Source: JBHENN01 sp046262015 (GTDB taxonomy: Bacteria > Actinomycetota > CADDZG01 > WHSQ01). Taken from it: a stretch of DNA of 64,000 bases. The number at the start of each line of letters is the position of its first letter. The first letter of the stretch is position 1. The notes beneath the pieces were generated by a model that was not told the origin of the DNA, made no database searches, and saw only the letters and a list, made by a program, of their open reading frames with translations. Made by a program: the position numbers and the translations under genes. The stretch spans positions 1-64,000 of the forward strand of contig JBHENN010000097.1 in assembly GCA_046262015.1 (NCBI GenBank). Direction: 5' to 3'. Shown here one piece after another: positions 1 through 8,273 of the stretch.

Positions 1-2
1 AG

Positions 3-113
3 CAACCAGAGCCGCCCGACGAGGAGTCCCGGGTGAAGCTGCTGGAAGAGCTCTACGCCACCCTCGAGGCCGAGCTCGAGCGCGATCTTGGCCCCACGCA
101 CCCGGCTCGATAG
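3..113 (+). CDS. C-terminal fragment of an upstream small protein
   Basis: The window opens inside a reading frame that ends at a TAG at 111-113. The visible 36 residues are acidic and helical in character (an EELYATLEAELERDL-type segment). The frame overlaps the start of tlyA, which fits a translationally coupled upstream gene. In other actinobacteria a small hypothetical protein precedes tlyA, but I cannot identify this one from its tail. The 5' end lies outside the window. Confidence 0.5.
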   Translation, partial: QPEPPDEESRVKLLEELYATLEAELERDLGPTHPAR

Positions 114-891
114 CGAGCTGGTGCGCCGCGGCCTGGTCCGGTCGCGGTCCGACGCCAGGACGGCGATCGAGCAGGGGCGGGTGGCGGTCCAGGGGATGCC
201 GGCGTCCCGCACGAGCACGCTCGTCTCCCCCGAAGCGGCGATCACCGTGTCCGAGCCCGACGCGCGGTTCGTGTCCCGGGGGGGGGACAAGCTGTGCGGC
301 GCGCTCGAACGCATGGATGTCGTCGTGCGCGACCGCAAGTGGCTCGACGTCGGGGCATCCACCGGGGGGTTCACCGATTGCCTGCTCACGCGTGGTGCGG
401 CGGCGGTGGTAGCGGTCGACGTCGGCTACGGACAGCTCGACTGGCGGTTGCGGAACGACGCGCGCGTGGTCGTGATGGAGCGGACGAACGCGCGGTCGAT
501 AACGGCGGACGACCTTCCCTGGAGCCCGGACGGCATCGTCGCCGACGTCTCGTTCATCTCTCTGACGCTCCTGGTCGATGCCTTCGACGCGGTCTCGTCC
601 CCGGCGACCGACTGGGTGCTGATGGTGAAACCACAGTTCGAGGTCGGGCGAGGCCTCGTGGGCAAGGGGGGCGTTGTACGGGAGCCTGCGCACTGGCTCG
701 GAGCGATCGAACGCGTGGTCGAGGCCGCATCCGCACGGGGGATGGGCCTCGTGTCCGCCGCCCCCTCGCCTCTGCCGGGGCCTGCCGGCAACCGTGAGTT
801 CTTCCTGCACCTCAGGGCGGGAGGATCCGCCGACCTGGCGCCTGCGGCTGCCGCGGTCGCCGAGGCCAGCCGCGATGATGGCGCCCCGTGA
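88..891 (+). CDS. tlyA: TlyA-family 16S/23S rRNA 2'-O-methyltransferase
   Basis: The 267-residue product has an N-terminal S4 RNA-binding domain (residues about 5-65, with RLDSELVRRGL and SRSDARTAI) followed by an FtsJ/RrmJ-type methyltransferase domain. The SAM-binding motif WLDVGASTGGFTD lies near residue 85. TlyA proteins methylate ribose 2'-OH groups in 16S and 23S rRNA and in mycobacteria are needed for capreomycin sensitivity. The start is a TTG at 88 that gives the usual family N terminus. The gene overlaps nadK by four bases (GTGA), as in the conserved actinobacterial tlyA-nadK-recN order. Confidence 0.93.
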   Translation: MAPRTRLDSELVRRGLVRSRSDARTAIEQGRVAVQGMPASRTSTLVSPEAAITVSEPDARFVSRGGDKLCGALERMDVVVRDRKWLDVGASTGGFTDCLLTRGAAAVVAVDVGYGQLDWRLRNDARVVVMERTNARSITADDLPWSPDGIVADVSFISLTLLVDAFDAVSSPATDWVLMVKPQFEVGRGLVGKGGVVREPAHWLGAIERVVEAASARGMGLVSAAPSPLPGPAGNREFFLHLRAGGSADLAPAAAAVAEASRDDGAP

Positions 892-1679
892 CCATCGCGA
901 GCGTCGCCCTCGTCGCACACCCGGCCCAGGAGGTCGCCCGGCGTATCGCCGGCGAGCTGACCGAGGTGCTGCAGGCGCGGGGGGTCGGCGTGAGCGACGA
1001 GTCTCCCGATCTCGTCATCTCGCTCGGTGGCGACGGGACCATGCTGCGGGCGGCCCAGGTCGCGCATGCACAGGACGCACCGCTGCTCGGGGTCAACCTC
1101 GGCGTTCTCGGTTACCTCACGGAGGTCGACGCGGGGCGCGAGCGCGACGCGGTGGAGGACATCTTCCAGGGGCGCTTCGAGATCGAGGAACGCATGATGT
1201 TGAGCTGTCGCACCGGCGACGGCGACGCCTCGGAGTTCGTCGGCCTCAACGAGGTCCTCGTCGAGCGCTCCGGTCGTCATCGGCTGGTCCGCCTCAGCGT
1301 CCTCGTGGGCGGGGAGACCCTCGGCGCGTTCAACGCCGACGGGGTGATCGTCGCCACCCCCACGGGCTCGACCGCATACGCGCTCAGCGCCGGCGGGCCG
1401 ATCGTGTCCCCGCGGGCGCAGTGCCTGGTGGTGGTCCCGGTCAACCCTCACATGATCCTGTCGCGTCCCTTCGTGCTCGCCCCCGACGAGACGGTGGACA
1501 TCGTCGTCGAGGAGGTCGAGCAGGGAGCGGCGCTGACGCTGGACGGCTCGATCGGCTGCGACCTCGAGGGCGGGGCCACGGTCGCGGTCGAGCGGCACCC
1601 CCGCCCCCTCCGTCTCGTTCGCCTGTCCGGGCCCGTCTTTTTGGAACGCCTCCGGCAGAAGCTGAACCTCCCGCGCTGA
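888..1679 (+). CDS. nadK: NAD kinase
   Basis: The 263-residue protein carries the NAD kinase signature GGDGTMLRA near residue 46 and the GSTAYALSAGGPI motif near residue 160. It phosphorylates NAD to NADP with ATP or polyphosphate in the cytoplasm. The GTG start overlaps the tlyA stop as GTGA, indicating translational coupling. Length is slightly short but normal for the family. Confidence 0.95.
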   Translation: MTIASVALVAHPAQEVARRIAGELTEVLQARGVGVSDESPDLVISLGGDGTMLRAAQVAHAQDAPLLGVNLGVLGYLTEVDAGRERDAVEDIFQGRFEIEERMMLSCRTGDGDASEFVGLNEVLVERSGRHRLVRLSVLVGGETLGAFNADGVIVATPTGSTAYALSAGGPIVSPRAQCLVVVPVNPHMILSRPFVLAPDETVDIVVEEVEQGAALTLDGSIGCDLEGGATVAVERHPRPLRLVRLSGPVFLERLRQKLNLPR

Positions 1680-1683
1680 ACCG

Positions 1684-1689
1684 TAGGAT
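1684..1689 (+). promoter_or_regulatory. Candidate -10 box for leaderless recN
   Basis: TAGGAT matches the actinobacterial TANNNT -10 pattern and lies seven bases before the recN GTG at 1697, the spacing expected of a leaderless transcript. No Shine-Dalgarno sequence lies in between. Confidence 0.5.
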
Positions 1690-1696
1690 TCGCCCG

Positions 1697-3388
1697 GTGC
1701 TTACCGAGCTCGTCGTCGAAGGCCTCGGCGTGATCGACCGCGCCGACGTCGTCCTGTCGCCGGGCTGTAGCGCACTCACGGGAGAGACGGGCGCCGGCAA
1801 GACCCTGCTGGTGGCGGCGCTGGGTCTTCTTGCCGGCGACCGGGCCGACCGCGCCATGATCCGCGGCGATCGGGACGGAGCCCGGGTCGAGGGCCGGTTC
1901 GAGGTGCCCCTCTCTCACCCCGCGGTCGACTTCCTCGCGGCGCACGGGATCCTTGAAGACGGACCGTCGACAGAGCGCGTGGAGCTCGTCCTCGCTCGCA
2001 CCATCCTCAAGGACGGCCGCGCCGGACAGGCCCGCGTCAACGGGCGTCTGGTGACGACGGCGATCCTGGCCGGCGCCGGACGCACGCTCGTCGAGATCGC
2101 CGGCCAGCACGAACACCAGTTGCTGACGCGCCCGAGCCACCAGCGTCGTCTGCTGGACGCGTTCGCGGGACTGGAGGTCGAGGCCCTGGCGGCGCGCGTC
2201 TCGGCCGCGGCGCGAGCCTCGGCCGCGGCGCGACGAGAGGCCGAGTCCCTGCAGGCCGCGGAACGAGAGCGCGAACGCGAGCTGGACGTCTTGCGCTACG
2301 AGATCGCCGAGATCGAGGCCGCGGCTCCGGCGCCCGGCGAGGCCGAGGAGCTGCGCGCCGAGGTGACGAGGCTCGAGCACGCCGAGACGCTGGGGAAGGG
2401 TACGGCCGCGACCGTGGCCGCACTGCGGGACGACGGTGGGGTCGTGGACGGCCTCTCCGGTGCGGCGTCACGCGTGGCCGAGCTGGCCGGCGTCGACCCC
2501 GGGTTGGCTCCGCTCGCGCTGCGGTTGGAGGCGGCCGCGTACGAGGCCGCCGACATCGCCGACGAGCTGACCGCGCGGAGCGTCGAGCCGGATCCCGATG
2601 CGCTCGAGACGGCGCGCACCAGGCTCGCTCTCCTGGCCCGCCTCCGCCGGAAGTACGGCGCCGAGGAGGACCACGTGCTCGCCTACCAGCAGCGCGCGCA
2701 AAAGCGCGCGGGAGAGCTCGACGGGGTGGCCGCCGACCTCGACCGCTGGATGGAGGAGGCGAGCCGCGCGGACCGGGAGGCCGCCGAGCTGGCGGCGCTG
2801 CTGTCGGACGCGCGCCGGGAAGCCGCCCCCCGTCTCGAGGTCGCGGTGGTCGAGCTCCTCGCGACCCTCGCGCTGGATCGAGCGGCGTTCCGAGTCGTGC
2901 TCGAGCCCCGCACCCTCTACGACGGCGGCGCCGAGACGGTCTCGTTCCTGGTCGCGGCCGACAAGGGTTCGTCCCCGGCACCGATCGCGAAGGTCGCGTC
3001 GGGAGGAGAGCTGTCGCGGATAGCTCTCGCGTTGCATCTGTTGACCGCAACGCGCTCGGTGCCGACCATGGTGTTCGACGAGGTCGACACGGGCGTCGGC
3101 GGCGAGGCCGCGCGCGCGGTCGGGGAGGCCCTCGCCCGCGTCGCGAAAGGCGGGGCTCAAGCACTCGTGGTCACGCATCTGCCGCAGGTCGCCGCGTTCG
3201 CCGACCATCACTACCGGGTGCTGAAGCAGGAGGCCGCCGGACGCATGGTCGCCGTCGTCCAGGAGGTCGAGGGGCCGGAGCGCGTCGCGGAGCTGTCCCG
3301 GATGCTCGCCGGTCTTCCCGAGAGCGAGCGCGCCCGCGAGCACGCCCAGGAGTTGCTCGAACTAGCCTCGGATACGGTGCCACCGTGA
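1697..3388 (+). CDS. recN: DNA repair protein RecN
   Basis: This SMC-like ATPase of 563 residues takes part in double-strand break repair. Walker A (GETGAGKT) lies at residues about 29-36, the ABC signature (SGGELSRIA) near 435 and Walker B (MVFDEVDTGVGG) near 460. The middle is a long, charged coiled coil rich in Ala, Arg and Glu. The frame is open far upstream, but homology begins at LTELVVEGLGVI, so the GTG at 1697 is chosen. It is 17 bases after the nadK stop and preceded by a -10-like TAGGAT. Confidence 0.95.
   Translation: MLTELVVEGLGVIDRADVVLSPGCSALTGETGAGKTLLVAALGLLAGDRADRAMIRGDRDGARVEGRFEVPLSHPAVDFLAAHGILEDGPSTERVELVLARTILKDGRAGQARVNGRLVTTAILAGAGRTLVEIAGQHEHQLLTRPSHQRRLLDAFAGLEVEALAARVSAAARASAAARREAESLQAAERERERELDVLRYEIAEIEAAAPAPGEAEELRAEVTRLEHAETLGKGTAATVAALRDDGGVVDGLSGAASRVAELAGVDPGLAPLALRLEAAAYEAADIADELTARSVEPDPDALETARTRLALLARLRRKYGAEEDHVLAYQQRAQKRAGELDGVAADLDRWMEEASRADREAAELAALLSDARREAAPRLEVAVVELLATLALDRAAFRVVLEPRTLYDGGAETVSFLVAADKGSSPAPIAKVASGGELSRIALALHLLTATRSVPTMVFDEVDTGVGGEAARAVGEALARVAKGGAQALVVTHLPQVAAFADHHYRVLKQEAAGRMVAVVQEVEGPERVAELSRMLAGLPESERAREHAQELLELASDTVPP
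3373..3378 (+). promoter_or_regulatory. Candidate -10 box for leaderless steA
   Basis: TACGGT sits exactly six bases before the steA GTG inside the last codons of recN. This fits a TANNNT-driven leaderless transcript in addition to read-through from recN. Confidence 0.45.
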
Positions 3389-4584
3389 TCAAGCGGGGGA
3401 GACGCCGGTCTCCGGCGCCGGCGTGGTCCTCGCCCGAAGGCATCGCGGGAGTGGCACGGGTGGACCGCCGCACGAAGAACCTGGTGGCGCGCATCGACCC
3501 GGGCGAGATCGCCGTGATCGACCATCGCGACATCGACCGGATCGCGGCCGAGGGGCTCGTCCAGCGACAGGTCAAGGCGGTCGTGAACGCATCGCCGTCC
3601 GCGTCGGGACGGTACCCGAACCTGGGTCCTCTGCTTCTGTGCTCCGCGGGCATCCCGGTCGTCGACGACGCGGGCGCGAACGTCATGGACCTCGACGACG
3701 GCAGTCACATCGCGATAGAGGCCGGCCGCGTCTTCAGGTGGAACGGCAAGGAGAGACAGCTCGTCGCCAAGGGGCGCGTTCTCACCCTTGCCGACGCGGA
3801 GCGGGTGCTGGATGCGTCCAAGGAGGGGATCGCCGAAGCGCTGGAGCGGTTCGCCGAGAACACGATCGGCTACATAAAGGAAGAGCGCGACGTCCTGCTG
3901 GAGGCGACACGCCTCCCCAAGGTCAAGACCGCGTTCCATGGACGGCACGTGCTACTGGTGGTGCGGGGCTCGGATTACAAGGACGACCTCGTCGCGCTGC
4001 GCTCCTACATCCGCGAGGTGCGTCCACTGTTGATCGGCGTGGACGGGGGGGCCGACGCGTTGATGGAGCGGGGGCTGCGCCCCGACATGATCATCGGGGA
4101 CATGGATTCGGTGACCACCGAAGCCCTCGTGAGCGGCGCAGAGCTGGTCGTCCACGCGTACCCCGGAGGCGGCGCGCCGGGGTTGGAGCGGATCGAGGCG
4201 CTGGGACTCGAAGCGGTCGTCTTCGAAGCGACCGGGACGTCCGAGGACATCACGATGCTGATGGCCCACGAAGGAGGCGCCGAGCTGATCGTCGCCGTCG
4301 GGACGCATGCGAACCTCGTCGAGTTCCTCGACAAGGGCCGCAAGGGGATGGCGTCCACGTTCCTCACGCGCTTGCGGGTGGGTCCGATCCTGGTGGATGC
4401 CAAGGGCGTGAGCCGGCTGTACCGGCCGCGCATCCGACGGTCGGACCTGGCCCTGCTCGTGGCCGCCGCGCTGGTGACCCTGGTCGTCGCGGTCCAGATG
4501 TCCGCCGCCGCGAAGCTCCAGCTGCACCTCATATGGCTCGAGATCCAGAACGCGTGGTTCGCCGTGCGGCGGGCGATCTTCTAG
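3385..4584 (+). CDS. steA: SteA-like division protein with thiamin pyrophosphokinase-like fold
   Basis: The 399-residue product has a central region like thiamin pyrophosphokinase catalytic domains (IGVDGGADALMERGL then DMIIGDMDSVT, residues about 217-240) and ends with one transmembrane helix (about 353-372) and a short tail. In Corynebacterium, SteA and SteB localise to the cytokinetic ring and influence cell separation; enzymatic activity is not established. The GTG start overlaps the recN stop by four bases. steB follows two bases downstream, the conserved pairing that supports the assignment. Confidence 0.85.
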   Translation: MIKRGRRRSPAPAWSSPEGIAGVARVDRRTKNLVARIDPGEIAVIDHRDIDRIAAEGLVQRQVKAVVNASPSASGRYPNLGPLLLCSAGIPVVDDAGANVMDLDDGSHIAIEAGRVFRWNGKERQLVAKGRVLTLADAERVLDASKEGIAEALERFAENTIGYIKEERDVLLEATRLPKVKTAFHGRHVLLVVRGSDYKDDLVALRSYIREVRPLLIGVDGGADALMERGLRPDMIIGDMDSVTTEALVSGAELVVHAYPGGGAPGLERIEALGLEAVVFEATGTSEDITMLMAHEGGAELIVAVGTHANLVEFLDKGRKGMASTFLTRLRVGPILVDAKGVSRLYRPRIRRSDLALLVAAALVTLVVAVQMSAAAKLQLHLIWLEIQNAWFAVRRAIF

Positions 4585-4586
4585 TT

Positions 4587-5546
4587 ATGGTCGACTTCCG
4601 CTACCACCTGGTGTCCATCGTGGCCGTCCTGCTCGCGCTCGCGATCGGGCTGGTGCTCGGCTCCGCGATCCTCGGGGGCCCCTTCCTGGAGCGGCTCGAT
4701 CGGCGGGTGGGCGCGCTCGAGGATGACAACGAAAGGCTCGAAGCCGAGATCCTCGAGCAGGACCGGATCGTCGATGAGGGACTGGCGTTCCAGCGAAGCG
4801 TCGAGCCCCACCTCGTCGCAGGGAGGCTCGACGGCCGGCGGGTGACGGTGTTCCAGTTCGACGGCACCGAGGGCGACGTGGTGGATGCGGTACGGGACGA
4901 GATCGAGCTCGCCGGAGGAGCGGTGTCCTCGACCCTCACCTTGACCGACCGGTTCGCGCTGGTTGACGACGTCGACCGCGACCAGCTTGCGTTGGCCCTG
5001 GGCTCCGCCGCGGCCGGAAAGACCGAGCTGCTGGCGGAAGCGGGCCGGGCGATCGGGGCGGGGGCCGCTGCCGCGGGGGCCAAGCCGCTCGAGCTGGGGC
5101 CCGATCGCCCGCTCCAGCCCGAAGCCTTCCAGGACCTCTTAGCGGAGCTCGAGGAGGTGGGGTTCATCGCGATCGACGGCGCCGACCCCGGCACCCCACC
5201 GGTGCCGCCGGACGCGTCCTTCGTCGTGGTCGGGGGGAGTGACGATCAGGCTGCGATCGGCATCGAGGCCCTGGCCCTCGGGCTGATCGACGGGCTCTCG
5301 GCGCGCGGTGCTGCCGTGGTCGCGGTGGAGAGATCCGAGAGCGCGTGGGGACTGGTAGCCGCCGTGAGGGACGACGCTGCTGCGCGCGAGATGGCGTCGA
5401 CCGTCGATCACGGCGAGACGGTGACGGGACGGATCACCGTCGTCCTCGCGCTTGCACACGCATCCGAGGATGGGGCCGGCCACTACGGCACGGCCCCGGG
5501 GACGACGGAGCTGCTTCCTGCTCCCCCCTCGGCGCCGGCCGGTTAG
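4587..5546 (+). CDS. steB: SteB/MctB-family membrane-anchored protein
   Basis: The 319-residue protein starts MVDFRYHLVSIVAVLLALAI, the hallmark N terminus of the MctB/SteB (DUF3186) family. One transmembrane helix (residues 8-30) precedes a coiled-coil stretch (about 35-70) and an extracytoplasmic globular domain. The mycobacterial member MctB affects copper export, and the corynebacterial member acts with SteA in cell separation. Coupling with steA here favours the division role. The ATG at 4587 is two bases after the steA stop. Confidence 0.82.
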   Translation: MVDFRYHLVSIVAVLLALAIGLVLGSAILGGPFLERLDRRVGALEDDNERLEAEILEQDRIVDEGLAFQRSVEPHLVAGRLDGRRVTVFQFDGTEGDVVDAVRDEIELAGGAVSSTLTLTDRFALVDDVDRDQLALALGSAAAGKTELLAEAGRAIGAGAAAAGAKPLELGPDRPLQPEAFQDLLAELEEVGFIAIDGADPGTPPVPPDASFVVVGGSDDQAAIGIEALALGLIDGLSARGAAVVAVERSESAWGLVAAVRDDAAAREMASTVDHGETVTGRITVVLALAHASEDGAGHYGTAPGTTELLPAPPSAPAG

Positions 5547-5547
5547 C

Positions 5548-7170
5548 GTGCCGTCGGGACCCGCCCCGGCATCTCTCGCACGCGGCGCCGCGGTCACCAC
5601 GCTTGCGACCGCTGCGTCGCGGGTGACGGGCCTGGTGCGGGTGATCGTCGTAGCGGGTGCGATGGGGACGACGTTCCTGGCGAACACCTATCAGACCGCC
5701 AACACCGCGCCGAACATCCTCTTCGAGCTCCTCGCGGCCGGCGTCCTGACCTCGGTGTTCGTCCCTACCTTCGTGGGCTACCTCGTCGCCGGACGCAGCC
5801 GGGAGGGCTGGGACGCCGCGAACGCTCTTGCATCCGTGGCCCTCGCCGCGCTGCTCGGTCTCGCCGTCGTGCTGGCGCTCGCCGCGCCGGTCGTGATGCG
5901 CGTCCTCACCCTCGGCGTCGAGGACGACGTCCTGCGGGCGCGCGAGATAGCGCTGGGCTCGCAGCTCCTGAGGCTCTTCGCCCCGCAGGTCATCTTCTAC
6001 GGGGCCGGGATGATCATGATGGGCGCGCTGCACGCGCACCGGCGCTTCGCTCTGCCGGCGCTGGCGCCGATATTCAACAACGTGGTCGTCATCGCCGTCT
6101 ATCTCATCTACGCCGCGGTGCGAGCCGGGCGGCCGCCCGATATCGACCGGGTCACCGCGGGGGAAACGCTGTTGCTCGGCGCGGGAACCACCGCCGGCGT
6201 GGTGGCGATGACCGCCTGCTTGATGCCTCAGCTCACCCGGCTGGGCTGGAGGTTCCGTTTCCGGTTCGACCCTCACCATCCCGCGGTCCGCAAGGCGGGG
6301 CGCCTGGCCGTGTGGGCACTCGGATACGCAGGTGGCTACCAGGCCGGCCTCGTCGTGGTCCTCGTCCTCGCCAACCGCGTCGAGGGAGGAGTGGCCGCGT
6401 ACCAATGGGCGTACACATTCTTCTATCTGCCGCACGCGTTCTTCGGAGTGCCCCTGTTCAACGTCTTGTTCACCGCCATGTCCGAGCACGCGGCGGCCGG
6501 AGACCCGAACGCGTTCGCGCACCGCCTGCGCGACGGACTGGGCATGCTCGCCTTCCTGCTCGTCCCGGTGAGCCTCTTCCTCGTGGTGGCCGCCCATCCG
6601 CTCGCGCGCGTCACCTTGCAATACGGGGTCATGACCACCTCCGGCGCGGCACTGATCGCCCGGGTGCTCGCCGCGCTCGCACTCGGACTGCCGTTCTATT
6701 CCGCGTTCCTGGTGTTCACCCGGGCGTTCTACGCGCGCAGCGACGCACGGACCCCGGCGTTGGTCAATGCCGGGACGGTGCTGCTTGCGAGCGTCTCCGG
6801 TGCCGCGCTGTTCCTGGCGCTCCCGGCGCGCTGGGCGGTAGCGGGGCTCGCTCTGGGACATTCGTTCGCGTTCGCGGTCGGCGCGCTGTTCCTGGGATGG
6901 CTGTCGCTGCGGGCGGGGAGGCAGGAACCCCGGCTCGGCGCGCCGATCCGCCGGATCATCGCGGGCGCGGCGGTCTCTGGGGCGGCGATGAGCGCGGTGC
7001 GGCTCGGGCTCGCCGACGGCACGAGGTACGAGACCCTCGCGAACCTGCTGGCGACCGCGATCGCGGGCGCGATCGTCTACCTCGGCGCCATGCGCCTGCT
7101 GCGCGCGCCCGAGCTCGACCGGCTCGTCGGCCTCGTGAAGAGACCCGAAGGCGCGGGGACGGTGGGATGA
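5548..7170 (+). CDS. murJ: Lipid II flippase MurJ (MviN family)
   Basis: A polytopic protein of about 540 residues from the MOP exporter superfamily. The N-terminal segment AASRVTGLVRVIVVAGAMG and NILFELLAAGVLTSVFVPTF are typical of MurJ, which flips lipid II across the membrane during peptidoglycan synthesis. About 13-14 hydrophobic segments can be counted. The GTG at 5548 directly follows the steB stop. Its position beside steA/steB links division and wall synthesis genes. Confidence 0.88.
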   Translation: MPSGPAPASLARGAAVTTLATAASRVTGLVRVIVVAGAMGTTFLANTYQTANTAPNILFELLAAGVLTSVFVPTFVGYLVAGRSREGWDAANALASVALAALLGLAVVLALAAPVVMRVLTLGVEDDVLRAREIALGSQLLRLFAPQVIFYGAGMIMMGALHAHRRFALPALAPIFNNVVVIAVYLIYAAVRAGRPPDIDRVTAGETLLLGAGTTAGVVAMTACLMPQLTRLGWRFRFRFDPHHPAVRKAGRLAVWALGYAGGYQAGLVVVLVLANRVEGGVAAYQWAYTFFYLPHAFFGVPLFNVLFTAMSEHAAAGDPNAFAHRLRDGLGMLAFLLVPVSLFLVVAAHPLARVTLQYGVMTTSGAALIARVLAALALGLPFYSAFLVFTRAFYARSDARTPALVNAGTVLLASVSGAALFLALPARWAVAGLALGHSFAFAVGALFLGWLSLRAGRQEPRLGAPIRRIIAGAAVSGAAMSAVRLGLADGTRYETLANLLATAIAGAIVYLGAMRLLRAPELDRLVGLVKRPEGAGTVG

Positions 7171-8273
7171 CCGCGCGGGTCCTGGAGGTCCTGGGGCAGT
7201 CGGCCGGAGGCGTGGGACGTCATGTCGCGCGGGTGACGAGCAGTCTGGACGGGATCGCCGGCCTGCACATCGACATCGCCGCGCCTTCCGACATCCGGGT
7301 GGCGATGCCCAAGAAGGTGGTGCCGCTGGAGGTGCCCACCGGCGCGTTGGTGGGTCATCGACGCACGATCCGCGCCCTTGCCTCGATCGTGGACCGGGGA
7401 GGGTACGAGGTGGTGCACGCGCACGGCCTGCGCGCCGGGATCGACGCCGCGCTGGCGCTGCGCTCCCGCCGTGTGCGGTTCCTCTACACCGTGCACAACG
7501 TGATCCACCCACAGGTGTCCGGCCGTCTGCGCGCGTCCGTCTATGGGCGCGCCGAGCCTCTACCCGTGCGGATGAGCGATACGACCTTCGCCGCGTCCGA
7601 AGAGATCGCCCGGAACATCCTCAGACGCGCGCCGGACGCACGCGCCAAGGTAGAGGTCCTTCGGCTCGGTGTGGGCGAGCTCCCCGCCCCCACGCTCGGC
7701 CGCGTCGGGGTCCGCCGGGCCCTCGGGGTCGGTGACGAGCAGCCGCTCGTCGTGACCGTGGCCCGCCTCGCTCCGCAGAAGGCGCTGCACGTGCTGATCG
7801 AGGCTCTCGCCCTCCTGCCCGAGGAAGTCGTGCTCGTGCTGATCGGGGACGGGCCGCTGGAGGGGCGGCTGCGGTCCCTGGCGCGCGCACGCGGGGTCGC
7901 CGAACGCGCCCTGTTCCTGGGCTATCGCGACGACATCGTCGATCATGTCGCCGCCGCGGACGTGTTCTGCCTGTCGTCGGTCTGGGAAGCCGTTGCCCTG
8001 GCGGCCCAGGAGGCGGTCCAGCTCGGCATACCGGTGGTGTCGACCGACGTCGGGGGCATGGGGGAGCTGATCGAGGACGGAGTCTCGGGCCGGCTGGTTC
8101 CACCCGGAGATCCTCGGGCACTCGCCCGCGCCATCGCCGGCGTCCTCGCCGATCGCACCCGTGCCCGGGCCTACACCGTGGCGGCATCGGCAACGCTGAC
8201 GGAGCGGTTCTCGACCGCGGCGATGCTGATCCGGCTCGAGCGCGCCTACCTGGAGGGAGAGGATGCCGGTTAG
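7167..8273 (+). CDS. GT4-family glycosyltransferase
   Basis: The 368-residue protein has two Rossmann halves of the GT-B fold. The N-terminal half includes GGVGRHV and VVHAHGLRAG. The C-terminal half includes TVARLAPQKALHVLIEA and the EX7E motif (WEAVALAAQEA, Glu near 274 and 282), which binds the nucleotide sugar. Donor and acceptor cannot be read from the sequence. The ATGA overlap with murJ and the following membrane proteins suggest a cell-envelope glycoconjugate. Confidence 0.85.
   Translation: MTARVLEVLGQSAGGVGRHVARVTSSLDGIAGLHIDIAAPSDIRVAMPKKVVPLEVPTGALVGHRRTIRALASIVDRGGYEVVHAHGLRAGIDAALALRSRRVRFLYTVHNVIHPQVSGRLRASVYGRAEPLPVRMSDTTFAASEEIARNILRRAPDARAKVEVLRLGVGELPAPTLGRVGVRRALGVGDEQPLVVTVARLAPQKALHVLIEALALLPEEVVLVLIGDGPLEGRLRSLARARGVAERALFLGYRDDIVDHVAAADVFCLSSVWEAVALAAQEAVQLGIPVVSTDVGGMGELIEDGVSGRLVPPGDPRALARAIAGVLADRTRARAYTVAASATLTERFSTAAMLIRLERAYLEGEDAG

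Noticed and set aside
674..1696. A 904-residue reading of the recN frame starting at 674
   Set aside because: The first 340 residues are Arg-rich out-of-frame translation of tlyA and nadK; homology begins at 1697.
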